Part shown: piece by piece, positions 40,541-50,512 of the stretch
Position numbering within the stretch: the first letter of the stretch is position 1
Layout: every line of letters starts with the position of its first letter
Source: JASLZO01 sp965247995
GTDB taxonomy: Bacteria; Chloroflexota; Dehalococcoidia; UBA6926
Length of the DNA: 64,000 nucleotides
Direction of reading: 5' to 3'
Assembly (NCBI GenBank): GCA_965247995.1
Contig: OZ252041.1
Location: 1,054,001 to 1,118,000, forward strand
The notes under the pieces: model-generated
What the model was told of the DNA's origin: nothing
Database searches by the model: none
What the model saw: only the letters and a program-made list of their open reading frames with translations
Program-made: the position numbers and the translations under genes

Positions 40541-42793
40541 TTGTCCACGAACAGCACGTATAACGTCGTCGGCCAACCAACGGGGCGCTCTGAGGGCCCG
40601 GACAAGGTAACGGGCCGGGGGAAGTATGGATTAGACGTGTCGCTGCCGGGTCAGCTTTGGTGCAAGCTCCTGCGTAGCCCGTTCGCCCGGGCGCGGATCG
40701 TGCGCGTCGACGTCTCGGCGGCGTTGGCCCTCGACGGCGTTCACGGCGTACTGACGGGCGCGGATGTGCGGGGAATCCGATCGGCGCGCGGCGTGTGGAA
40801 GGACGAACCCATTCTGTGCTGGGATGATGTGCTCTTCGCTGGGGACAAGGTGGCGGCCGTCGTGGCTGAGGATGAAGACATTGCCCAGCGCGCAGTCGAT
40901 CTCATTGAGGTCGAATACGAGGAAATGGAGCCGATTCTCGACGCAGAGCAGGCCGCTCGGGGAGATGCCGATCTGCTCCACCCGGGGCTGAACGACTACC
41001 CGGAGATTCAGGCTCAAGAGACACTCAGCAACGTGCTCGTGACCCTGCACCGGGAGCGTGGTGATATCGAACAGGGATTCGGGGATGCCGACGTGGTCAT
41101 CGAGAAGTCCTATTGGACTCCGTGGCAGCACCAAGCCTACTTGGAACCGCATGCGTCGGTCGTCGAGATCGATGCCGAGGGCCGGTTGCAGGTGTGGGTG
41201 TCCTGCCAGCTCCCGACGCCGAACCGGAACGAGCTGATCCGCATCACGGGGTTGGAACCGGAGCAAGTGGTGTTCAACGCGACTTATATCGGTGGGTCGT
41301 TCGGCGGGAAGACCGACACCACTGCCGTGTATCTGTCGTATCTGTTCGCGCAACGGACTGGTCGTCCGGTGAAGTTCACCATGGACTATTCGGAAGAGCT
41401 CCAAGCGATGAACCCGCGGCATCCGTCGACGATTCGGGTGAAGGCTGGAGTGAAACGGGACGGGACGATTACGGCGTGGCAGGCAGAGGCGTATTTGGCG
41501 GTAGGGGCGTATGCAGCCTACGCGCCTATCCCGAACGGTCTGCGGGGTGTCCTGGAGGTTGGAGGCCCGTACCGCTGTGCAAACGTGAGCCTGAACGTCC
41601 ACCACTGCTACACCAACACCGTGCCGTGCGGCTTTGCGCGGGCCCCCGGGATGCCGCAGGGCCTGTGGGCCGGGGAGTCTCACATGGATGTCATGGCCCG
41701 TGCGATCGGTATGGAGCCGCTCGAGTTTCGGGCGAAGAACGTGATCGGACCGGGGGAGGAGTTGATTAACGGCAGCACCTTTGACGCGCTGCGCGTGGAG
41801 GACACGCTGACTGAGGCGGCGCGGGTGGCTGGATATGCGTCCCCCAAGCCAGCCAACGTTGGTCGGGGGATCGGGATCGGCCATCACAGCCAGGGCGGTG
41901 GAGAGGCCCATGCGCTGGTCACGGTGGAGCCCGACGGCGAAGTGCGAGCCGAGTTCTCAACCTACGACACAGGCGGCGGAACGTTCACATTGATGGCACA
42001 GGTCGTGGCCGAGGAGCTTGGGATCACCGCGGCGCGTGTTCTCACGGGGCCGTTCGCGACCTCGAATATTGGACCGATGAACGGCGTCGGTGGAAGCCGT
42101 GGGGCGCGCGTGACCGCAACGGTCGGCCACGCGGCAGCTGTCGTCACCCGCGAGCAACTGCAACGGCTGGCGGCGGAGTTCTTGGGATGGACCGAGGAGC
42201 GAATCGCCTTCCGCAACGGGTTCGCCGAGAACGGTGCGACCGGCGAGCGCATCAGGATCGAAGAAATCGCGCAGCGTGCCGGCGGACCAGTAGTCGGGCG
42301 TGGCGACATCACGGAGTCGACCAGCCCCTACACGTCGTTCGGGACCCAGATCGCCGAGGTCACAGTCGACCCAGACACTGGCGAGGTCGAGATAGTGCGG
42401 TTTACTGCGGTCCACGAAACGGGCCGGGTAATGAACCCGACCGCTTTCCATGGCCAGGTTGAGGGCGGGATCGTGTACGGGATAGGCGAGACGCTGATGA
42501 CCGAGACTGCGTACGACGAGAGCGGCCGAGTGACCAATCCATCGCTCGCGGACATGAAGCTGCCGAACGTCCGGGATATCCCTCCGCTGGAAACGGTGAT
42601 CTTGGAGTCAGATATCGGGGATGGGCCGTACAAGGTCCGTGGGATTGGGGAGCACACGAACATCATGACGGCCCCCGCGATCGCGAACGCGATTGAGGAT
42701 GCCGTGGGTGTCCGCATCACGGACCTTCCTATCACGTCCGAGAAGGTGCTGGCCGCGTTGCGGCAGAGCGATGGGTCCTCCGGAGCGTCCTAG
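40541..42793 (+). CDS. Second molybdenum hydroxylase Mo-binding subunit (XDH/CoxL family)
   Basis: 750 residues from TTG 40541 (gggag upstream). Same domain order as the 35.7-kb gene: hammerhead (about 15-125), GGSFGGKTDTTA, active-site loop CGFARAPGMPQGLWAGE, GVGGSRGARVTATVG and PYKVRGIGEHTNIMTAP with a Glu near the end. Motifs differ enough (FARAPG against AYRAPG) that a different substrate is likely. No own FAD or 2Fe-2S genes are adjacent; it may share those at 34.3-35.7 kb. Confidence 0.93.
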   Translation: MSTNSTYNVVGQPTGRSEGPDKVTGRGKYGLDVSLPGQLWCKLLRSPFARARIVRVDVSAALALDGVHGVLTGADVRGIRSARGVWKDEPILCWDDVLFAGDKVAAVVAEDEDIAQRAVDLIEVEYEEMEPILDAEQAARGDADLLHPGLNDYPEIQAQETLSNVLVTLHRERGDIEQGFGDADVVIEKSYWTPWQHQAYLEPHASVVEIDAEGRLQVWVSCQLPTPNRNELIRITGLEPEQVVFNATYIGGSFGGKTDTTAVYLSYLFAQRTGRPVKFTMDYSEELQAMNPRHPSTIRVKAGVKRDGTITAWQAEAYLAVGAYAAYAPIPNGLRGVLEVGGPYRCANVSLNVHHCYTNTVPCGFARAPGMPQGLWAGESHMDVMARAIGMEPLEFRAKNVIGPGEELINGSTFDALRVEDTLTEAARVAGYASPKPANVGRGIGIGHHSQGGGEAHALVTVEPDGEVRAEFSTYDTGGGTFTLMAQVVAEELGITAARVLTGPFATSNIGPMNGVGGSRGARVTATVGHAAAVVTREQLQRLAAEFLGWTEERIAFRNGFAENGATGERIRIEEIAQRAGGPVVGRGDITESTSPYTSFGTQIAEVTVDPDTGEVEIVRFTAVHETGRVMNPTAFHGQVEGGIVYGIGETLMTETAYDESGRVTNPSLADMKLPNVRDIPPLETVILESDIGDGPYKVRGIGEHTNIMTAPAIANAIEDAVGVRITDLPITSEKVLAALRQSDGSSGAS

Positions 42794-42796
42794 CGC

Positions 42797-43747
42797 CTAA
42801 TCGACGCGCAGTACGACCTTCCCAAAGAAGTCGTTTGACTCGAGGATTTCGTGTGCGCGCGCGGCGTCCTTCAGTGGGAGCACGTGGTGAATAACTGGGT
42901 TCAGGACCCCGCGCCCTACGAGTTGCGTGACGGTTGCGATGTCTTCCGGCACGCGCATGGTCGTGCCCAGGATCGAAAGGTCACGGGTCCATAAGCGCCC
43001 GAGGTGGATCTGCGCCAGGTGGCCCGATGTGACGCCGTTCGTGACGTAGCGGCCGCCGACGTCGAGGGCCGCGAACGACGCGTCCCAGGTGGCTTGCCCG
43101 ACGTGGTCGTAGACGAGGTCGACGCCCTGGTCATTGGTCAGCGCACGCACGCGTTCCAGGATGTTCTCGCGCGTGTGGATGATGACGTCGTCCGCGCCGA
43201 TCTCGCGAGCCCGTTCTGCTTTCGCATCGGTGCTGACGGTGGTAAGGACGCGGGCGCTGGATGATTTCGCGATCTGGATCGCGGCTGAGCCGACACCGCT
43301 GCCGGCTGCGAGGATGAGCACGGTATCGCCGAGTCTCAGCCCGGCCTTGCAGACCAGGCAGTGCCAGGCGGCGCAGAAGGCTGTTGGCACCGCAGCCGCT
43401 TGTTCGTCGGTAAGCGTGTCGGGGATCAACGCGAGGTTCGCTTCTGGGGCGATCGCCAGTTCTGCGTAGGTGCCGCCAGCGCCTGTGCCCATGACACGGT
43501 CGCCGACCTTGAACCGGGTCGCGTTGGGCCCGATTGCAACAACTTCCCCTGCAAGGTCCAGCCCAGGTACGTGTTGAGGCCTGGCACGTGTGCCGTGGGA
43601 CCCCTCGCGAGTAAAGACGTCGACGCGGTTCACCGAGGTGGCACGAACGCGAACGAGCACCTGTCCGGTGGATGGCTGCGGGTCCGGCAGTTCCCCGTAC
43701 ACGAGGTTCTGCACCGGGCCGGGTTCGGTGATGTAAGCGGCTTTCAT
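42797..43747 (-). CDS. Quinone oxidoreductase / zinc-independent MDR alcohol dehydrogenase
   Basis: 316 residues of the medium-chain dehydrogenase superfamily, QOR branch. PGLDLAGEVVAIGPNATRFK, then the nucleotide-binding DTVLILAAGSGVGSAAIQIA. There is no structural-zinc Cys cluster. NADPH-dependent reduction of quinones or enones is typical. Convergent with the Mo subunit gene, with only 3 nt between their stops. Confidence 0.9.
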   Translation of the reverse strand: MKAAYITEPGPVQNLVYGELPDPQPSTGQVLVRVRATSVNRVDVFTREGSHGTRARPQHVPGLDLAGEVVAIGPNATRFKVGDRVMGTGAGGTYAELAIAPEANLALIPDTLTDEQAAAVPTAFCAAWHCLVCKAGLRLGDTVLILAAGSGVGSAAIQIAKSSSARVLTTVSTDAKAERAREIGADDVIIHTRENILERVRALTNDQGVDLVYDHVGQATWDASFAALDVGGRYVTNGVTSGHLAQIHLGRLWTRDLSILGTTMRVPEDIATVTQLVGRGVLNPVIHHVLPLKDAARAHEILESNDFFGKVVLRVD

Positions 43748-43803
43748 GTGTGTTGTGTTTCGGGAACCTGATCGTGGTGCGGCGGAGGTTAGGCCGGTGT
43801 GCG

Positions 43804-45501
43804 CTACATCGTGTCCGGGGCGTTCATACCCATGAGGCTGAGGACGTTGGCGAGCACGATTCGTGTGGCGCTCACGAGTCGGAGCCTGGCAAGAGTAACT
43901 GGTGGCCCCTCCTCGGCGCCCAGGACCCGGTGCTTCGTATAGAAATCGTGGAAGACGGTGGCGAGTGCCAGGGCGTAATGGGGGAGGTGGTGCGGTTCGA
44001 GGTTACGGGCGGCGGCCTGGACGACTTCTGGGAAGCGGAGCATCTCTCTAATCAGGCGTTCCTCGGCGTCCTGCGTGAGGAGCGAGACATCTGCGCCCAC
44101 GCCGGCATCGGGTAACTCCGCCTCTTGGGCGCCGCGGAGGATACCGGCGATTCTGGCGTGGGCGTACTGGATGTAGTAGACAGGGTTCTCCGGCGCCTCG
44201 CGCTTCGCGAGGTCCAGATCGAAGTCCATCTGGGAATCCGCGGAACGCGCAAGGAAGAAGTACCGGCAGGCGTCTGGGCCGACCTCGTCGAGGACCTCCT
44301 CAAGGGTGATGATGTCGCCGGTGCGCTTGGAGACGCGGATGGTCTCGTCGCCACGTTTCAGGGTGACCAGTTGGACCAAGATGAATTGCAGTCGCTCCGG
44401 CTCGAGGCCATAGGCGCGCATCATGGCCTTCATGCGGAGCACGTGACCCTGATGATCGGCACCCCAGACGTTGATGACACGAGCGAAGTCGCGGATCACG
44501 AACTTGTCGTAGTGATAGGCAATGTCGGAGGCGAAGTACGTTGGGATGCCGGTCGAGCGGAGGATGACTTCGTCCTTGTCGCCACCCAGCGCTGAGGCGG
44601 TGAACCAATGAGCGCCCTCTCGATCGGTTGTGTAGCCCTTCTCGCGCAACAGGGATAAGGCCGTAGCGTAGGCGCCGTCGTCGCCCCCGTCGAAGAGCGA
44701 CCGTTCACTGAACCAGCGATCGAACGAGACGGATATGCGTTCCAGGTCTCGGCGGATGAGCTGGAGCATGCGTTGGACGCCGATCTGGCCTAGGGCGTTA
44801 ACGCCGACGGGGTCGCCGCGTTGAAGGAAGGAGTCGCCGTGTTCTTCTGCGAGTTGCGTACCAAACTCGGTCATATATGATCCGTGGTAACCCTCTGTGG
44901 GCAGCTCTTCGTCCATTCGTCCCAGGGCCTGTGCGTACCGCGCCCAAACGGACCGGTAGAACAGGTCCATCTGGTTCCCCGCGTCGTTGATGTAGTACTC
45001 ACGCTGGACGGCGTAGCCGACGGCCTCCAAGAGCGCAGCAAGTGTGCTCCCTAACACCGCGCCCCGTCCGTGGCCGACGTGGATGGGACCGGTGGGATTC
45101 ACGCTGACGAATTCGACCTGCACGGTTTCGCTGCGGCCGATGTCGGAGCGCCCGAACGCGGCGCCTTGTGACACGATTTCATCAACCTGACCCCGCAACC
45201 AGTCGCGGTCGAGTGCGAAATTGATGAACCCCGGTGGGGCGACCTCCCGCGACGCCAACTCGGGCGTGTTTTGCAACTCACCGACCAGGAGCTCGGCGAT
45301 TCTCCGCGGATCCATGCGGGCGGCGCGTGCCATTTTCATGGGCAGCGAGGTCGCGTAGTCGCCGTGGTCCGGGTTCTGTGGGCGTTCGATTGAGGGTTCA
45401 GGCAACTCGAACTGCGGCAGCAAGCCCTTGGATTGGGCGGACTGCGCGGCGGTCGCAACCAGTTCCGCGATGCGGTCTCGGATGAGCGTTGGCGTTGTCA
45501 T
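43804..45501 (-). CDS. argS: Arginyl-tRNA synthetase
   Basis: 565 residues from ATG 45501 (MTTPTLIRDRIAEL). Class I motif in VSVNPTGPIHVGHGRGAVLG (HVGH for HIGH), the Arg-tRNA-synthetase-specific YYINDAGNQMDLFYRS, the KMSKS-like RVSKRTGDIITLEEVLDEVG and the C-terminal DALR anticodon domain ending LSLMGMNAPDTM. An in-frame ATG at 45537 would add 12 residues. Essential, single cytoplasmic enzyme. Confidence 0.97.
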   Translation of the reverse strand: MTTPTLIRDRIAELVATAAQSAQSKGLLPQFELPEPSIERPQNPDHGDYATSLPMKMARAARMDPRRIAELLVGELQNTPELASREVAPPGFINFALDRDWLRGQVDEIVSQGAAFGRSDIGRSETVQVEFVSVNPTGPIHVGHGRGAVLGSTLAALLEAVGYAVQREYYINDAGNQMDLFYRSVWARYAQALGRMDEELPTEGYHGSYMTEFGTQLAEEHGDSFLQRGDPVGVNALGQIGVQRMLQLIRRDLERISVSFDRWFSERSLFDGGDDGAYATALSLLREKGYTTDREGAHWFTASALGGDKDEVILRSTGIPTYFASDIAYHYDKFVIRDFARVINVWGADHQGHVLRMKAMMRAYGLEPERLQFILVQLVTLKRGDETIRVSKRTGDIITLEEVLDEVGPDACRYFFLARSADSQMDFDLDLAKREAPENPVYYIQYAHARIAGILRGAQEAELPDAGVGADVSLLTQDAEERLIREMLRFPEVVQAAARNLEPHHLPHYALALATVFHDFYTKHRVLGAEEGPPVTLARLRLVSATRIVLANVLSLMGMNAPDTM

Positions 45502-45613
45502 TCCTCGCACGAGTATGCCATCCATGGCACCCAGCACGGGCCACTGAGGGGTCTGTTTCGCGAAGAGTATTGGCCGATCTCAGCCAGCGAATGGCGAAAC
45601 CAGCAGCCAGCCC

Positions 45614-46864
45614 ATGTGGGACACTCTCGCCATGGCCCGCCGATCCGCAGGACCTTCGACAAGGCCGTTACTCGCCACGCGGGTCCCGTCTTTGGCCTAC
45701 CCCGACTTCCGACTATTAACGGCCGCGGTACTGGTGAACTCGTCCGGGATGATGGGCCAAATCGTCGTGCTTGGGTGGATTGTACTCGAGCTGACCGATT
45801 CTCCCCTGTGGGTGAGCGTGGCGCTGGCCATCCGCATGATGCCGAACTTCCTGTTCGGGATCGTAGCGGGTGCGGTGGTGGACCGCGTGGACAAGGGACG
45901 GTTTATCAACCTGATGAACGTCGGCATGGGGGTGGCGGCCTTCCTGACCGGGATCGTCGTGTTGAATGAACTTCCGCTCGCTTGGATCTTGGGCCTGACG
46001 TTCGTAGCCGGGACCTTCCAGGCGGCTTTCCAAACTGCGCGACAGGGGTATGTGAATGACCTCGTTGGCAGCCGCAACGTCATCAACGGGATGGCCGTCT
46101 CGACGATCGCCATGCGGTCTGGAGGTCTGGTGGGCCCGTTGGTGGGCGGACTCATTACGGCGCGGTACGGGGGTGGGGAGGCGTTCATGGCGCTTGCAAC
46201 CGTCTACGCTGTCTCGTTCGTGCTCCTCAGGAGGCTAGCACCTGCCGCCGCGGGGTCGGCCGGCTCGACGGTCCTAGAGAACCTCCGCGCCTACTTCGGC
46301 CTGTTGCGAGAGAACCCCGCGCTGCTGAAGTTGCTGGTGCTGACGGCGGTTGTCGAGGTCACCGGATTTTCCTACATGGTGCTGCTGCCGAGTCTGGCGC
46401 GCGATGTCCTGGGCGTGGGCGCCGACGGGTTGGGGCTGATGAACAGCGTCCGCGCGTTTGGCGGCATGGGCAGCGTGCTCGTGATCATGGTGATGGGGGC
46501 CCCGAGGCGGAATGGCTTGCCGTTCCTCATCGTCCTCCACGTTTTTGGCGGAGCGATCATCCTGCTCGGACTGGCGCCGAGCTTCCTGCTCGTGTTGGTG
46601 ACGCTGGTGCTCGTCGACGCGGCAGCAGCGATGTCTGACGTATACACCCAGGGACTGATGCAGCTCGCGGTGCCAGACCGGATGCGGGGGCGCGCTGGCG
46701 GGTCCTGGGTATTCGCAATCGGAACCCAACCTGCAGGGAGCCTTCAGATCGGCGCCGTAGCCTCGTTGCTTGCCGTACCTGCAGCGCTGATGATCAATGG
46801 GGCTGCGCTCCTGACCGTTGCGGTGTTCAGCCTGGTCATGTTTCGGAGCTTGCGGCGGCTTTGA
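45614..46864 (+). CDS. Major facilitator superfamily transporter
   Basis: 416 residues with about eleven to twelve membrane helices, MFS_3 (EntS/TetV-like) pattern: LAYPDFRLLTAAVLVNSSGM at the first helix, then ALAIRMMPNFLFGIVAGAVV DR-type loop and QTARQGYVNDLVGSRNVING. ATG 45614 or the ATG 18 nt downstream (MARRSAG). Drug or metabolite efflux is typical; substrate unknown. Divergent from argS. Confidence 0.9.
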   Translation: MWDTLAMARRSAGPSTRPLLATRVPSLAYPDFRLLTAAVLVNSSGMMGQIVVLGWIVLELTDSPLWVSVALAIRMMPNFLFGIVAGAVVDRVDKGRFINLMNVGMGVAAFLTGIVVLNELPLAWILGLTFVAGTFQAAFQTARQGYVNDLVGSRNVINGMAVSTIAMRSGGLVGPLVGGLITARYGGGEAFMALATVYAVSFVLLRRLAPAAAGSAGSTVLENLRAYFGLLRENPALLKLLVLTAVVEVTGFSYMVLLPSLARDVLGVGADGLGLMNSVRAFGGMGSVLVIMVMGAPRRNGLPFLIVLHVFGGAIILLGLAPSFLLVLVTLVLVDAAAAMSDVYTQGLMQLAVPDRMRGRAGGSWVFAIGTQPAGSLQIGAVASLLAVPAALMINGAALLTVAVFSLVMFRSLRRL

Positions 46865-46872
46865 CGGGCGAG

Positions 46873-47901
46873 TCAGTCCCCGTCGTCTTCTCGATCGGCA
46901 CGGCCGAAGTCTGACTCCAGGAGTCCACGCCACCGACCAACGAATTCCGGGTGGAGCGCTCCCTCGTCAAAGGCCTCCACGACCGTTTCGATTTGGCCGA
47001 TGTTCGACACGCCGATCACGGCGGCGGCTACTCGTTCGTCGTGCAAGACGAAGCGAAGGGCAGCGCGCGATACGGTCGTTTCGTACTCCTGCGCCAGCGG
47101 GACGAGGGCTGAGGCACGTTCCAGATCGCGTTCGAACTCCAGTCCGGCAGGTGTGGTAACTGGTCCCGGCCTCCGCTCGGATGATTGGTCCGCGAGGGCG
47201 CCGCCGGCGTGGACCCAAGTGGCGATGACACCCATCTTGCGGTCCGCCATGGTGTCCAGCAGTTGGCCGTAGTCGTGGACTGGTAGCCGGTCAGGGTGGC
47301 GATCGGCAACGGTGGGATTGAGCAAGTTGTAGACGATCCGCGCCGTCTGGAACCCCGATGCCTGCACGACGATGCGGAGCGGCTCCGTGTCGCCCAATGC
47401 GGTCATGCCGATGACACTGCACGCGCCTTCACTCCGGAGGCGCTCCAAGGTCTCCAAGGCTCCATTCTCGCCAAGGACATCGGCCATGCTGAGCGCATCG
47501 GGCTGTGTCCCTCGTATCTCTGTGATCCGGTTCTGGAGTTGGAAGAGGTCCACATGGTCGGTCCCGAGCCGTTCGAGGCTGGCTTCCGTGGAGCGCATGA
47601 TCGCACTGCGGATATCGCCCCGCAGGTCGTCCTCCGTCACCCGTACCCTGGTTGACACGAACGCCGTGTCTGCGAGGCCTGTCGCTAGTAGCGCCGCCGC
47701 GAGATTGATCTCTGAGCGGCCGTTTCCGTACTGGGGCGCGGTGTCGAACCACGTAACTCCGAGGTCCCAGGCCTGCCGCACGGCGCTGTCCTGCTCGTCG
47801 GTGTGGCTGTCGGTTGTGAAAATGCCGCCGATGGTGCCGCACCCGAAAATAACGGGGCTAACCGAAACGCCGGTCGCACCGAGTGGGCGTTGGGGGAGCA
47901 T
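46873..47901 (-). CDS. Aldo/keto reductase family protein
   Basis: 342 residues. MLPQRPLGATGVSVSPVIFG, catalytic Asp/Tyr in GVTWFDTAPQYGNGRSE, a middle HVDLFQLQNRITEIRG and the C-terminal VAAAVIGVSNIGQIETVVEA. The catalytic Lys is expected in AFVSTRVRV, where it appears replaced by Arg. D-threo-aldose/galactose-dehydrogenase-like members have this start. The stop is convergent with the MFS gene by 8 nt. Confidence 0.88.
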   Translation of the reverse strand: MLPQRPLGATGVSVSPVIFGCGTIGGIFTTDSHTDEQDSAVRQAWDLGVTWFDTAPQYGNGRSEINLAAALLATGLADTAFVSTRVRVTEDDLRGDIRSAIMRSTEASLERLGTDHVDLFQLQNRITEIRGTQPDALSMADVLGENGALETLERLRSEGACSVIGMTALGDTEPLRIVVQASGFQTARIVYNLLNPTVADRHPDRLPVHDYGQLLDTMADRKMGVIATWVHAGGALADQSSERRPGPVTTPAGLEFERDLERASALVPLAQEYETTVSRAALRFVLHDERVAAAVIGVSNIGQIETVVEAFDEGALHPEFVGRWRGLLESDFGRADREDDGD

Positions 47902-47927
47902 GAGCAGCCGAGAGGGGTGTGGCGCGT

Positions 47928-50510
47928 CTAGCCGCTGGCGACGAAGGACTCGCCGGCGCGACTCCAGAAGCGATCGACCTCGCTGCGGAGCGGCCGATGA
48001 TCGGGCGATCGGAGTTCTGGGTCAACGCGCGCGATGTCGAGCGCGTGGTCCCGGGCTTCTTCCAAGAGCGGGAGGTCTGCCAGCGAAGCGGCGCTCAGGT
48101 CGGGTAGGCCACTCTGACGAGTGCCGAAGAACTCACCAGGTCCGCGAATTCGGAGGTCCTCTTCCGCCAACTTAAATCCGTCCGACGTGACCGCGGCGAT
48201 GTCCAACCGCTCCCGGGCTTCGGGGATTTCCGTGTCGCCGACGAGGATGCAGAAGCTCCGATGGGTCCCACGCCCGACGCGGCCCCGGTACTGGTGGAGC
48301 TGCGCGAGGCCGAATCGTTCGGCGCCCTCGATCATCATGACCGTCGCGTTCGGCACGTCGATTCCCACCTCGACGACGGCGGTCGAAACGAGCACGTCAA
48401 GATCGCCAGCGTGGAAGCGGCCCATGATTTCATCCTTGTCCTTGGATGACATCCGGCCGTGGAGAAGACCGACCCGGAGATCAGGGAACACCTGCTCCGA
48501 CAAACGCTTGTGCTCCGCGACGGCGGCACGTGCCTCGACAGCTTCGCTCTCCTCGACCAGTGGGCAGATGACGAAGGTCTGGCGCCCCTCCCGAGCCTCG
48601 TCCCTAATCAAGGAGTAGGCCGTTTGCTGTTCCAACGGTTCGATGACGCGGGTCTCGATCGGCGGGCGCCCCGGGGGCATTTCGCGGATCGTCGAGACGT
48701 CCAAGTCGCCAAATATTCCGAGAGCCAGCGACCTTGGGATGGGGGTGGCAGTCATCACGAGCAGGTGCGGAGCCATGCCCTTGTTGCGCAGCGACGCTCG
48801 TTGCTCGACGCCGAAACGGTGCTGTTCATCGACCACCGCCAGGCCCAGGTTCGAGAACGAGACGCTCGACTGGATGAGCGCGTGCGTCCCGACGGCGATA
48901 TCGACGTCCCCGGCTGCGATCAACCGCTGAAGCGCGTCTTTGGTGCCCGCCGGCATGCTGCCCGTAAGGAGGGCGACGCGCAGAGGCCGACCGGCGATGA
49001 TTCCCGAGAATCCGCGGTACGGGCCGCCGTCGTCCGCCTCCCGATGGCCGACGCTGAAGAGATCGGTCAGCGTCCGCATGTGCTGTTCGGCGAGGACCTC
49101 CGTAGGGGCCATCATCGCGCCCTGAAAGCCGTTGGCGGCAGCGGTCACCAGCACGGCGGCGGCCACGGCCGTCTTCCCGCTCCCTACGTCACCCTGGAGC
49201 AGTCGGTGCATGGGGGCGGCGGCCCCAACGTCCTGTAGCACCTCTTCCAACACGCGCGACTGGTCCCCGGTCAGGCGGAACGGCAGGCTCGCCACGAACC
49301 GGTCGAGGACCGGCCGGTCCGTGGGAATCGCGGCGCCCAACTGGTGTTGTCTCGCTTGCCTCCGTCGCAACAGGCCGAGCTGGAGGAGAAACAGCTCGTC
49401 GAAGGCCAGTCGTCGCCGTGCCACGGTCTCGTCGCCCCGATCCTTCGGTTGGTGGAGGGTCTGGAGTGCGCCCTGCAATCCGGGCAGGCCGGCCGACTCA
49501 CGGACCGAAGCGGGGAGATAGTCTGAGACGAGTGGCAGCGCTCGTTCGGCGGCCGGGAGAACGACGGACCGCATTCCGCGTTGGGTGACGCCCTCGGTCA
49601 GTGGGTAGACGGGAACCAGGTCGCCCAGGGCCGGCCCGTCAGACGCGTTGAGCGGCTCCTGGGAGGCGACGTGAAACTGGGCGCTCCGGCGGAACTGGCC
49701 GAGCCGTCCGATCAGGAGAAAGCGCTTGCCGGGGGTGAGCGAGCGGGCGATCCAAGTACGGCCGAACCACACGGCCTTGATGCTCCCCGAATCATCTTCG
49801 ACGACGGCCTCCGTTGTTTGAAGTCGCCGTCCGCCAAACCGCCGTGCATCGGATCTGATGACTCGGACGACGACGGCGTGCTCGACCCCAGCTTCGAGGT
49901 CCGCGATGCGAACGACTTCCAGGTATCGGCGTGGGAAGGCCCAAAGCGCGTCGCGGTAGGTGGTAACGCCCATCTTCCGGAGCGCGGGGGCGATCCTGCT
50001 CGGGAGATCGAGGGGAGTTTCGAGCGACAGCGGAGGTCCGGCGGCGCGTCTCGTGGTGCTCTCCACGCTGCGCGCCGTCTGGGGCTTGGCCGGAGGGCGG
50101 CGTGGTGGCGCGGCGGGTCTTCGCCGAATCTGGCGAGCGGTGGGGCCGCGGGTCAACTCCGCCGGGGATGGATTCGTGCTCGGTGCTACCGGAGGCCGCG
50201 CGTTGTTGCCGGTCGCCGATTGGGGGGCTGCGTCCCGCTCTAGCGGTCCAAGGTGACCGAGGACGGTCGCGATCCAATCACGCCGCTGTTCTTGGTCAAG
50301 GCCCGCGTAGGGCCGGGCACCGCCAGCCGGGACGGCGGACAGCGCGGCGTGGACGTTGGGATCCTCGATCCAGCGTTCGATGAAACCATCGATGCCCCCG
50401 AAGACGGCGGAGTCCTTGAATCCGAGGGAGCGTTCATGTTCCAGCACCCTCCGTACTGCCTCGAGCTTTCGCTCGACCCGCAGCGCGTCGTCGGGGCGGT
50501 TCGCGGTCAT
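47928..50510 (-). CDS. recG: ATP-dependent DNA helicase RecG
   Basis: 860 residues, longer than usual because of a roughly 170-residue N-terminal extension rich in Pro/Arg. OB wedge domain around 195-330 (ALRKMGVTTYRDALWAFPRR), Walker A LLQGDVGSGKTAVAAAVLV, box LAVVDEQHRFGVEQR, motif III MTATPIPRSLAL, and VVEVGIDVPNATVMMIEGAE with QLHQYRGRVGRG. Reverses stalled forks and branch-migrates Holliday junctions. ATG 50510 lies 2 nt past the fakB-like stop, so both are co-translated. Confidence 0.95.
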   Translation of the reverse strand: MTANRPDDALRVERKLEAVRRVLEHERSLGFKDSAVFGGIDGFIERWIEDPNVHAALSAVPAGGARPYAGLDQEQRRDWIATVLGHLGPLERDAAPQSATGNNARPPVAPSTNPSPAELTRGPTARQIRRRPAAPPRRPPAKPQTARSVESTTRRAAGPPLSLETPLDLPSRIAPALRKMGVTTYRDALWAFPRRYLEVVRIADLEAGVEHAVVVRVIRSDARRFGGRRLQTTEAVVEDDSGSIKAVWFGRTWIARSLTPGKRFLLIGRLGQFRRSAQFHVASQEPLNASDGPALGDLVPVYPLTEGVTQRGMRSVVLPAAERALPLVSDYLPASVRESAGLPGLQGALQTLHQPKDRGDETVARRRLAFDELFLLQLGLLRRRQARQHQLGAAIPTDRPVLDRFVASLPFRLTGDQSRVLEEVLQDVGAAAPMHRLLQGDVGSGKTAVAAAVLVTAAANGFQGAMMAPTEVLAEQHMRTLTDLFSVGHREADDGGPYRGFSGIIAGRPLRVALLTGSMPAGTKDALQRLIAAGDVDIAVGTHALIQSSVSFSNLGLAVVDEQHRFGVEQRASLRNKGMAPHLLVMTATPIPRSLALGIFGDLDVSTIREMPPGRPPIETRVIEPLEQQTAYSLIRDEAREGRQTFVICPLVEESEAVEARAAVAEHKRLSEQVFPDLRVGLLHGRMSSKDKDEIMGRFHAGDLDVLVSTAVVEVGIDVPNATVMMIEGAERFGLAQLHQYRGRVGRGTHRSFCILVGDTEIPEARERLDIAAVTSDGFKLAEEDLRIRGPGEFFGTRQSGLPDLSAASLADLPLLEEARDHALDIARVDPELRSPDHRPLRSEVDRFWSRAGESFVASG

Positions 50511-50512
50511 GG

